A stretch of 16,945 nt of DNA from ZC4RG42 sp036676355 (GTDB lineage: Bacteria; Pseudomonadota; Gammaproteobacteria; Burkholderiales; SG8-39), in the NCBI GenBank assembly GCA_036676355.1, contig JAKFDA010000064.1, positions 1 through 16,945 on the forward strand. Direction: 5' to 3'. Within the stretch, counting starts at the first letter, position 1, and the number at the start of each line of letters is the position of its first letter. A program made the translations under genes and the position numbers. This document shows positions 7,639 through 15,000 of this stretch, piece after piece. The notes beneath the pieces are model-generated. The model saw only the letters and a list, made by a program, of their open reading frames with translations, had not been told where the DNA came from and did no database searches.

Positions 7639-7881
7639 CCTAAGTGCCAAGGCGCCAGGCCCGTTTTACTTGTGTTGGGGAACAACATTCTTTCCAACCA
7701 CCTCGTAGCTCACTGTCTCCATAGCAGGTAGCGACGTGTTCTCTCGAACGGGCTTTCCACTGACAAGAACTCTCAACGGACGCCTTCACCGGCTTCACGA
7801 AGTGCTGCAAGGTCGACCGGCGCCATGGGGACACGCAGCGTACTGCTAAAGGGTCAGGTCTCCAACGGGAACTGCGACCAA
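7639..7881. other. Unassigned spacer at the right end of the accessory block
   Basis: These 243 bases lie between the stop of the GmrSD-like gene and the stop of the decayed AraC gene (convergent ends). No T-tailed hairpin, repeat or credible gene is visible. An 86-residue minus-strand frame across it has no family resemblance. Confidence 0.5.
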
Positions 7882-8633
7882 CTATTCGCTCCGTCGCCAC
7901 GTCCCCGGCGGAACGCCGTATTCGCGGCGGAACGCGCGGTTGAATGCGGCCTCGGATTCATAGCCGATGTCGTAAGCGATGCGCGCTATGGGTAGCGAGG
8001 ATTCGCGCAAGAAGGTTGCGGCCAGCTCCAACTTGCGGCGCACCAGATAACGCATGGGCGGCTCGCCGAGTGCGGCGGTGAAGCGCTCGGCGAATGAACG
8101 ACAAGCCCGCTTCCGACGCGAGCTGTTCCGTGGTCCAGCGATAGGCCAACTTCTCGTGGATGAGGGTCAAGGCGCGCGCGACATAGGGATCGGTGATGCT
8201 TCCCCAGGCTTTGCTTTGACGCGGTAGCGCGTCGATGTACTGCCGCACGGCGTCGAAGAACAGCAGCTCCGCGAGCCTCGCGATCATTTCCGGTGAGTCG
8301 TGTTCTTGCGCGGCGTATTTGAACGAGCTTTCGATCCATCCGCCGGCCTGGGAGGCGCTCGCATCGACCTTGAGCAAGGGCGGCAGCATGGCGAGCGCAG
8401 CGCCTATAGGGCGCGTTGATTCCCAGGAACCCGCAATACATCCGCGTGCACGGCCCCTCGCCTCCGTACGTGATGTAGTGATAGGAGATGACGTGGCGCG
8501 GCGGCGTCATGTAGGGAGCGCAGTCTTCCGAATCGACGTGCGAGTTGAACGCCCACGGGGCCGTGAGCTGCGCTTCCAGAAAGACCGCGCCGATCAGTCG
8601 CATGCCGCGCAGCGCTTCGTACAGCTTCTCCAT
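7882..8633 (-). pseudogene. AraC-family regulator, broken by two frameshifts and an internal deletion
   Basis: Three minus-strand frames together rebuild an AraC regulator with an N-terminal cupin. The first, from ATG 8633 (GGAG nine bases upstream), reads MEKLYEALRGMRLIGAVF and VISYHYITYGG, then jumps straight to CGFLG. In this family about 50 residues of the cupin normally lie between, so an in-frame deletion near 8465 is inferred. A frame change near 8400 moves to LPPLLKVDAS...GWIES and TDPYVARALTLIHEK. A second change near 8098 moves to AERFTAALGEPPMRYL and IGYESEAAFNRAFRRE, ending at TAG 7882-7884. At the second site, restoring two bases (CG) would recreate GLSRSFAERF, the usual helix-turn-helix sequence. 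About 250 codons remain of a usual 300. It is divergent from the TPR gene and may once have controlled it. Confidence 0.88.
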
Positions 8634-8791
8634 CCGACGGTGCTCCGATCTGCCGGCGTATCGGACAAAAGTTCCGGCGTCTCGCGCATAGCTGACCGCG
8701 CCGCCGGCTCCTAATCTTAGCTCCCACGACCCGCTGCGCATCTCGCGCATTTCAGCGAGGCGGCACGGGATGTCAATCGACCTTGCCTCTC

Positions 8792-8796
8792 AGGAG
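8792..8796 (+). promoter_or_regulatory. Ribosome binding site deciding the TPR protein start
   Basis: AGGAG at 8792-8796 sits nine bases before ATG 8806. The upstream in-frame ATG 8770 has only GAGG at 8757-8760, so 8806 is preferred. Confidence 0.6.
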
Positions 8797-8805
8797 AACC
8801 GAGCC

Positions 8806-10146
8806 ATGCAGAAGGATCAGCAGGGCCTTGCCCTCCCGGGCGCCGACGCCGCAGCCGCCGCTCTCTATTGCGATGCCTTGCGCGCTTTCAACATCTATCG
8901 CGGCGATCCACTTGCGCTGCTGGATGCGGCGCTGGAGGCCGCGCCGGATTTTCACATGGCGCGAATCGCCAAGGCGCATCTCTATGCCGTCTCGACCTCG
9001 CCCGATGCGGTGACGCAGGCGAAGGCGATCATCGACGACCTCAAGGGCCGCAAGCTCGATGAACGCGCCGCGTCGCATGTCCACGGACTGGACGCCTTGT
9101 TCACGACAGGGTGGCATGCGGCCGCAACGGCCTTCGACGCGCATAACGTGCGCTGGCCGCGCGACCTGCTCGCGCTGCAGTCGGCGCATCTCATGGATTT
9201 CCTGCGCGGCAATGCCCGCAATTTACGCGACCGCATCGCCAGGGTCCTGCCGCAGTGGACGGCCGGCACACCGGGCTTTCACACCTTGCTCGGCATGCAC
9301 GCCTTCGGCCTGGAGGAATGCGGCGACTACGCGCTCGCGGAGCAAAGCGGCCGCCGCGCGGTGGAACTCGAGCCGCTCGACTGCTGGGCGCAGCACGCCG
9401 TCGCGCATGTCCTCGAAATGCAGAATCGCGCACAGGAAGGCGTGCAGTGGATGAGCGCGAACGAAGCGTACTGGTCGGGCGACGACAATTTCTTCAAGGT
9501 GCACAACTGGTGGCACCTGGCGGTTTTTCATCTGGAGCTCGGCCACAAGGATCAAGCGCTGGGCATCTACGATCATGCCGTGCGCAGAGACCGCAGCACG
9601 CTCGCGCTCGATCTGATCGATGCGTCGGCAATGCTGTGGCGCTTCGAGTTGGCGGGCCTCGACGTGGGCGAGCGCTGGGCGGAAGTGGCGACATGCTGGC
9701 TGCCGCATGCCGACGGGCGGACGTACACCTTCAACGACTGGCACGCCGCGATGGCCTACCTCGGCGCCAACCGCACGCGCGATCTGGACGGTCTGCTGTC
9801 CGCGTTGCGCGAGACCGCCGCGGGCGCCGGTGAGATGGCGGAATGGACGCGCAAGGCCGCGCTGCCGCTGGTGGAAGGCTTCGTCGCCTTCCGTCGCGCC
9901 GACTACACGAAGGCGGTGGAACGCCTGCATCCCGTGCGCTACGTCGCCAGGGTGTTCGGCGGCAGCGACGCGCAGCGCGACATCATCGACCTCACCTTGA
10001 TGGAAGCGGCGCTGCGCGGCGGGCAGGACGCGCTGGCGGAATCGCTGGCCTGCGAACGCCTCGCGCTGAAGCCGCGCAGCCTGACGAACCACGGCTTTCT
10101 CGCGCGCAGTCGGCAAAGCGCTGCGCCGGCGCGCAAGGCGGCTTGA
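8806..10146 (+). CDS. TTC38-like tetratricopeptide repeat protein
   Basis: This 446-residue protein is made of helical TPR-type repeats and matches the TTC38/StaR-like family in its most conserved blocks: LGMHAFGLEE (162-171), a tandem EL.P.D.WA.HAVAHVLEM stretch just after, and DNFFKVHNWWHLA (227-239) followed by FHLELGHKDQALGIYD. Members are thought to act as protein-binding scaffolds in the cytoplasm; no enzymatic activity is established. No signal peptide or membrane segment is present. The start chosen is ATG 8806, with a strong AGGAG nine bases upstream; ATG 8770 would add twelve residues. It lies 172 bases from the start of the divergent AraC pseudogene, a usual place for a regulated partner, so it may now be free of its old regulator. 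High-GC codon use like the chromosome. Confidence 0.88.
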   Translation: MQKDQQGLALPGADAAAAALYCDALRAFNIYRGDPLALLDAALEAAPDFHMARIAKAHLYAVSTSPDAVTQAKAIIDDLKGRKLDERAASHVHGLDALFTTGWHAAATAFDAHNVRWPRDLLALQSAHLMDFLRGNARNLRDRIARVLPQWTAGTPGFHTLLGMHAFGLEECGDYALAEQSGRRAVELEPLDCWAQHAVAHVLEMQNRAQEGVQWMSANEAYWSGDDNFFKVHNWWHLAVFHLELGHKDQALGIYDHAVRRDRSTLALDLIDASAMLWRFELAGLDVGERWAEVATCWLPHADGRTYTFNDWHAAMAYLGANRTRDLDGLLSALRETAAGAGEMAEWTRKAALPLVEGFVAFRRADYTKAVERLHPVRYVARVFGGSDAQRDIIDLTLMEAALRGGQDALAESLACERLALKPRSLTNHGFLARSRQSAAPARKAA

Positions 10147-10262
10147 TTCTCAGTGACCGGTTCGAGCCTCTGTTTTCTTACGCATCGCGTGGGGGAGCGG
10201 AGGCTCGCTTTGCGTGACGGACGCGATTGCGCAGCCTGTAAAGCATAAAACCCCTCGCGACG

Positions 10263-10505
10263 CTAATCCTTTTTCAACGGGTCGTACCCCGGCTCGATGG
10301 AGGTGTTCTCTTTTTCCATGCGCTCTAGGATGCGGCGCGTGAAGCCGTCGTCCGGCGTGCTGTTGCCGCGCAGCACATCCCCGGCGAGGTTGTAGAGCGT
10401 TATACGATCGCGAAGCGCCGGATCGCGCTCGAGTTCATCGAGCAGCGCTTTGGTCTGCGCTTCGTCGAGCTGGCCGCTCAGTAGTTCGGAAATCTTATCC
10501 GCCAT
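10263..10505 (-). CDS. rseA: Short RseA-type anti-sigma factor (N-terminal domain only)
   Basis: The 80-residue product matches the N-terminal sigma-binding domain of RseA/MucA: the opening MADKISELLSGQLDE and LLDELERDPALRDR, then WxxYxL-like TLYNLAGDVLRG and FTRRILERMEKE. It would hold the RpoE-type sigma factor inactive in the cytoplasm. Normal RseA runs on for about 100 or more residues with a transmembrane helix and a periplasmic domain read by DegS/RseP. Here the frame stops after EPGYDPLKKD and the following frame has no membrane stretch, so this one looks soluble. Its ATG directly abuts the rpoE stop (TGA|ATG) and has GGAGG six bases upstream inside rpoE, so the two are translationally coupled. 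No rseB or mucD follows; the next gene is convergent. Confidence 0.85.
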   Translation of the reverse strand: MADKISELLSGQLDEAQTKALLDELERDPALRDRITLYNLAGDVLRGNSTPDDGFTRRILERMEKENTSIEPGYDPLKKD

Positions 10506-11093
10506 TCACCACCTCCGATCGCGTTGCAACTCGAGGACCGGTTCGAGTCGCTTCGCAATGAACTCGCGGGCGCGAAAGATCCGCATCTTCACGGTGCTGA
10601 GCGGCACGTCGAGCATCGTCGCAATGTCCGCGTAAGACTTGCCTTCCACTTCGTAGAGCATCAACGCCTCGGCCATCTCCGGCTGCAGCCGCGCGAGCGC
10701 CCGCTGGACCGCTTCGCCGATCTGCCGCGCCATCAGTACACGTTCCGGGCTTTCACCGTCGGACACGCCCGGCTCGAAAGCGTGCGGGACCTCATCGTCT
10801 TCGCCGAGTGGCACCGTTTCCGGCGCGCGCTTGCGCACACTGAGCGCCGTATTGGCGGCAATGCGATAGAGCCATGAGTAAAACGCGCTGTCGCCGCGAA
10901 AACTTGCCAAGCCGCGATAAGCCTTTATGAAAGCTTCCTGCACGACGTCCTCGACGTCGCGCGCGTCGCGCACATAACGTGCGACATGCCGGGCGATCCG
11001 CCGCTGGTACTTGACCACCAGGACCTCGAAGGCGCGCCGGTCTCCTGCCTGCGCGAGGCGGACAAGTACGGCGTCGGGGTCCGAGATCTCCAT
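10506..11093 (-). CDS. rpoE: RpoE-type ECF sigma factor
   Basis: The 195-residue protein is an extracytoplasmic-function sigma factor. Region 2 (about 20-88) contains VVKYQRRIARHVARYVRD, DVVQEAFIKAYR and FRGDSAFYSWLYRIAANTA, the core-binding and -10 recognition parts typical of RpoE. Region 4 (about 128-182) contains LYEVEGKSYADIA and VPLSTVKMRIFRAREFI, the helix-turn-helix for the -35 element. It directs RNA polymerase to stress promoters and is checked by the anti-sigma encoded immediately downstream. The divergent fasciclin gene and this gene are each preceded by the same bipartite motif, so it probably transcribes both. ATG 11093 is the natural start; its ribosome site is weak. It is probably a paralogue rather than the main envelope-stress RpoE, since rseB/mucD are missing. 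Confidence 0.92.
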   Translation of the reverse strand: MEISDPDAVLVRLAQAGDRRAFEVLVVKYQRRIARHVARYVRDARDVEDVVQEAFIKAYRGLASFRGDSAFYSWLYRIAANTALSVRKRAPETVPLGEDDEVPHAFEPGVSDGESPERVLMARQIGEAVQRALARLQPEMAEALMLYEVEGKSYADIATMLDVPLSTVKMRIFRAREFIAKRLEPVLELQRDRRW

Positions 11094-11146
11094 GGCGGCT
11101 GAGCATACGCGACGGCTTCATGGCAGCGCAAACGGACAATCCATCG

Positions 11147-11178
11147 GTTGGACGTCTCCTGCGCCCGGAAGTCACAAG
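11147..11178 (-). promoter_or_regulatory. Candidate ECF promoter for rpoE-rseA
   Basis: On the minus strand CTTGTGAC (11178-11171) is followed after exactly 17 bases by GTCCAAC (11153-11147), about 53 bases before the rpoE ATG. The same two elements with the same spacing face the other way before the fasciclin gene. Assignment to this sigma factor is inference. The motif differs from the E. coli RpoE consensus (GAACTT/TCTGA). Confidence 0.6.
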
Positions 11179-11197
11179 AGAGTCTGCGTCGAAAAAT

Positions 11198-11216
11198 ACT
11201 TGTGACCGGCACAAGT
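11198..11216. repeat. Perfect inverted repeat ACTTGTG-N5-CACAAGT
   Basis: ACTTGTG (11198-11204) and CACAAGT (11210-11216) form a 7-bp perfect dyad around ACCGG. It overlaps the plus-strand -35 candidate. A third CACAAG is at 11173-11178. It could bind a dimeric regulator in addition to the sigma factor, or be a by-product of the promoter element. Confidence 0.5.
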
Positions 11217-11230
11217 TACCCGAGTCCTAC
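11199..11230 (+). promoter_or_regulatory. Candidate ECF promoter for the fasciclin gene
   Basis: CTTGTGAC (11199-11206), 17 bases, then GTCCTAC (11224-11230), about 55 bases before ATG 11286. It mirrors the minus-strand copy before rpoE in sequence, spacing and distance to the start codon. Confidence 0.6.
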
Positions 11231-11285
11231 GCTGGTGACGCAATCATTGAGCGTTGCATTCCCCTCAAATGAATCAGGAGACTGT

Positions 11286-11753
11286 ATGAAACTCATCTAT
11301 GCAATGCTGGTCGCGGCGCCCTTGTCGTTCGGTGCAACGCAAGCCCTCGCGGCGTCGGACATCGTCGACACCGCTGTCTCGGCCGGCCAGTTCAAGACGC
11401 TCGTGAAGGCCGTGCAGGAAGCCGGACTGGTCGACACGTTAAAGGGCGAAGGGCCATTCACGGTGTTTGCGCCGACCGACGCGGCTTTCGCCAAGCTGCC
11501 GCCCGGCACGGTCGAGAACCTGCTCAATGACAAGGAGAAACTGCGCCAGGTCCTGACTTATCACGTGGTGCCAGGTAAGGTGATGGCGGCCGACGTGAAG
11601 CCCGGCGAAGTGCAGACCGTTCAAGGCGACACCTTGGTCGTCAGCACCAAAGGCGGCGGCGTGATGATTGATAACGCCAAAGTGACGAAGACCGACATCG
11701 GCGCCTCCAACGGCGTGATCCATGTCATCGATACGGTCGTGTTGCCGAACTGA
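11286..11753 (+). CDS. Secreted fasciclin (FAS1) domain protein
   Basis: The 155-residue protein starts at ATG 11286 with AGGAG five bases upstream; the open frame reaches further back, but those codons cover the promoter region. Residues 1-23 are a signal peptide (MKLIYAMLVAAPLSFGATQA, cleavage near ALA-AS), so it is exported to the periplasm or outside. The rest is a single FAS1 domain with the conserved H1 box FTVFAPTDAAF (58-68), YHVVPG (92-97) and H2 box NGVIHVIDTVVLP (142-154). FAS1 proteins mediate adhesion or carbohydrate/protein contacts; in bacteria small single-domain forms are often found next to ECF sigma genes, though their role is unclear. It is divergent from rpoE-rseA, shares the candidate ECF promoter motif, and is closed by a strong terminator. 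Confidence 0.94.
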   Translation: MKLIYAMLVAAPLSFGATQALAASDIVDTAVSAGQFKTLVKAVQEAGLVDTLKGEGPFTVFAPTDAAFAKLPPGTVENLLNDKEKLRQVLTYHVVPGKVMAADVKPGEVQTVQGDTLVVSTKGGGVMIDNAKVTKTDIGASNGVIHVIDTVVLPN

Positions 11754-11781
11754 ACAAGCGTTCCCTACTCGCGTCATTGGT

Positions 11782-11814
11782 CCCGCGGCGAACTACACCG
11801 CCGCGGGTTTTTTT
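11782..11814 (+). terminator. Rho-independent terminator after the fasciclin gene
   Basis: CCCGCGGCG (11782-11790) and CGCCGCGGG (11799-11807) pair perfectly over nine bases around an 8-base loop, followed by seven T (11808-11814). It ends 61 bases after the fasciclin stop. The minus strand lacks a T-run after the stem, so it serves only the plus strand. Confidence 0.93.
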
Positions 11815-12018
11815 ACGCCCGCACAAAGCCAGCTCGTACAGTGACTGTAACGGTGGATCCGCGCGGCACGCTGATCGTTTGCGATGACTTGTCCAACACA
11901 GTGTGGCGCGTACGCCGGTGCGCTGAGTGGTGTTGAATTTCTGCTTGAGGAGGTGCAGCCCGCTTCTCGCGATGTCGATAAGCGGTTATTAGCGGAACGT
12001 GCGCATCACCCGCACCAA

Positions 12019-15000
12019 TCACCAGCACTCCGACGCGGATTTGGTCGGCGCACCAGGATGATCGTACGGCCAAGGCGTCTTCTCGAAGGGGTTGCCGCAA
12101 CCGTTCCTGTCGAGTCCCAGCCAGGTGCCGCCCGAGATCACTCCGAGTAGCCCGCCCACGGTGATGTAGGTGACGTAGAAGCCCAACTCGCCAAGCGCCA
12201 CGACCTGGCGTGAGTGGTATGCCTCGTGTACGGCAAGATCGTCTTTCACGGAACCGTCGGGATTGAATCCATCTTCCAGCGTCCATGCGACGCCACCAAG
12301 CGTCATTGCCCCATAGCCCGAACCGACTTCGATGAACAGCATGCCGCGGTGGAAATCGACATTGCCGCCGCGCGCCCACACGACAAACGCAGCGATCAAC
12401 CCTCCGGTCGTCAAGATCGGCGACTGAATCCACTTGATCAAGAAGCTGAAGAACCACGCAACCCCGCTGTCGGATTTATCCAGCGCCGGCGTGATCAAGG
12501 TGCCCAGAAGAGAAGCCCCTCCCCAGATGAAGAGCGCGATGACCGCACCGGTTGTGGCAGCGCTCCAACCGACGAACAACACGGCAATGCCGGCCCCCGC
12601 CAACACCGCCAACACTCCGCCCACTGCGCCGCCAAGCATCCACATCGCCCACTCGTCCCACGTGTCTGCCCCGGCAACCGCTGCACCGAGGGCACCGAGT
12701 GCCACACCGACTAAAGCGGCGATGAGCAGCACCGCGAGAAACGCAATCGCACCCGTGGGGTCTGTGATGTTCGCGGGATTGCACAAGGCGTAGAGATAGA
12801 GATTCGCGCCGGCGAGAATTCCGGGAATCGATTCCTGGCGCATGTTCAGATACAGGTCGGGCGTCAGAAAACGGCCGAGTGCGGGACGGTAGTAACGCGC
12901 GCCGAGAAGGACGATGTCGACCTCCTCGTGCAAACGCGCGCCATGGAGCGTGAAGTTCGGCATGATCAGGATCGAGCCGCTCATCCGCCCGTAGGGCGTG
13001 TATTCGTCCTGCCCCACGAATGCACCGGTCGCGAGATTGGATACGATATTCACGTTGCCCAATCGATCCCAGTGATACAGCAGCGGATCGCCTGAATCCG
13101 GCAACAGCGCGCGCCGCCGTTCCTGATCCATGACCACCTTGACCCGCGTGCCGGGCTCGATCAAGTATAGACCCTCGACTTCAAGGCGCCGTGTAGTGAT
13201 GCCGTTCTTCGTCACGCGCGTTTCGGTGCGCCGGTCCGAATGATCGTAGCGATAGACGATTTGCGCGCCGTCGTTTTTTTCGATGCGTTCGAGGCGATGA
13301 CGCGCGTCGTAGAACAGTCGGCCGATGGCGGGGTCACGCGTGAGGTTGCCGGAAGCGTCGTACTCGTATTCCGCGCCGGCGGCGGATTCGCGTTTGATCA
13401 GGCGATTGGGGTGCAGCGCATCGCCGACCTGATAGCCGTATTGGAGTCGCTCGGAGAAAGACTCCTCGGACAAGACCATATTGCCGAGCGCATCGTATTC
13501 ATAACTCACGTCGTAATCGCCACCGGCGCCGCGCCCGGTCGCGCGGACCAGCCGCATACGCAAGTCGTATTCGAACGTCTGGTTGTTGCGGATCTTGCCG
13601 GCCACCGTCGCGTGATCTTCGATGCGCAGGACCTGTCCGGCCTGATCGAGATCGAACAGCAAGTCTTGGAAGCTCGGACCATCGTTTGGCGCGTGAGTCG
13701 AAAGCGCACGCAGCAAGTAGTCTCCCGGCGTCCACGTCTGCCGAGTTTCGACGCCGTTGGCGAACACGACGCGCTCACGTTTGCCGGTCGGCCCGTATTC
13801 GATTGAATCGATCACGCCGTTGACTGAGGTCAGCATCCCGCATGGATCGTAGTCGTATGCGACGCGATGTCCGTCGGGATAGATCACGGCTCGGAGGTTG
13901 CGCACCGCGTCGTACTCGAACCCCATCGAATACGTGTGCGAATCATCCGCGAAGGTCCGTGTCACTTGAATCGCGTCGCCGGCCGCCGAATACGAATATT
14001 CCACGGAGCCGAATTTGCCAACGACGCGCGCAAGGCGTCCACCTAGGTTTTCCCCAGGGCCCGCGTCGTACTCGCAGCGCTCCTGCAACTCGCCGTCCGC
14101 GCCGCCGTACCGCACTTCGGTTATCCGGCCCAGCATATCGCGCGGCGTGTAGACGCTGCGCTCATCCGCATCGGTCCGCAGAACGAGATTGTTCGCGCCG
14201 TCATAGATGTAGCGCGATGTGCCGGAGTCGGCCGCATCGATGCGGATGCGATTTCCCCACAGATCGTAAACGGTGCGCAGAACTTCATGTCCGAGCGGAT
14301 CGCGCACCGCGACGAGACGATCGAGCACATCGATTTCGCGACGCTGCTCATGGCGTCCGTCGTCGTCGAATTCCTCCAGCGCGACGAGCTTGCCACGCGC
14401 ATTCGCACGGCTCAGGCGCGTGGGTGGCGTGAGCGGGTCAAGCTCCAATTGCGCCGCGCGATCCGGGCCGTAGAAGCGCGATTCATTGCGTGAGTATTCG
14501 TGCCGGGTGAATCCACCGCCGAACAACTGTTCTCGAACGAGTCGGCATGCGAAGTCGTAGTACAAGCGTCGCGTGGCAAGCTCGGCCGGTGCCATGGCCT
14601 CAAACTCGGATGTCGTGCTGAACCAGGCATCGCGCTCGCCCAACTCTCGTCCGGAAACGCTTTGCACCAATTGCTTGCCGACGGACCAACGTCCATCCTC
14701 GGTCAATCGTTTCACTTGCGCCGTGCGTCCCGAGCCGTCCCGATACTCGTATTTCACGCAACCGGCACTGGGTGCCGAGGGATCGAGGCGGATGCGCTGA
14801 ACGATGCGATTCGGCACGGTGCCGAGATCGTATTCGTATGTTTCGGTCGGCAGACCGTCGATTGCGCCGGCCCGATACACGGCCAATATTCTTCCGAGCG
14901 CATCGTATTCGAACGCCGTCGTCTGACCGTTCGAATCCTCGCTCAGCGCGAGCTGCTGCGTGGCAGGGTCGTATCGTAGGGCGCGGGACGGGCCGCCGTC

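Larger units (their letters stand above)
2955..7640. other. Candidate accessory (defence-type) island inserted behind uvrA
   Basis: This block is visibly poorer in G+C than both flanks: line 6061-6120 counts 23 of 60, against 42 of 60 at 1561-1620. It carries a nucleotidyltransferase and a 2H phosphoesterase on the minus strand, and a membrane protein and a GmrSD-like nuclease on the plus strand. A diverged copy of the uvrA 3' end sits in its middle near 4789-4924, which suggests that at least the left part (about 2955-4788) entered by recombination at the end of uvrA. I see no integrase, transposase, tRNA or clear direct-repeat ends, so the boundaries are estimates from composition and gene content. 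Confidence 0.5.

Noticed and set aside
3031..7640. CRISPR array or integron-like repeats in the accessory block
   Set aside because: No regularly spaced repeats or attC-like structures seen on reading the block.
7640..7900. An 86-codon minus-strand open frame at the right end of the accessory block
   Set aside because: Overlaps the end of the AraC pseudogene, has no ribosome site of note and no conserved motif.
9223..10116. A 297-codon minus-strand open frame across the TPR gene
   Set aside because: Antisense shadow; the plus strand encodes well-conserved TTC38-family blocks at the same bases.
10150..10175. GGTTCGAGCC near 10157-10167, resembling a tRNA T-loop
   Set aside because: No acceptor, D or anticodon stems can be folded around it.
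10195..10210. GAGC-GGAG-GCTC mini hairpin between the TPR gene and rseA as a terminator
   Set aside because: Only a 4-bp stem and no T-run on either strand.
11813..12457. A 214-codon minus-strand frame overlapping the RHS C-terminus, considered as an immunity gene
   Set aside because: More than two thirds of it is a frame shadow of the RHS tip; the remaining part has no independent start or recognisable domain.
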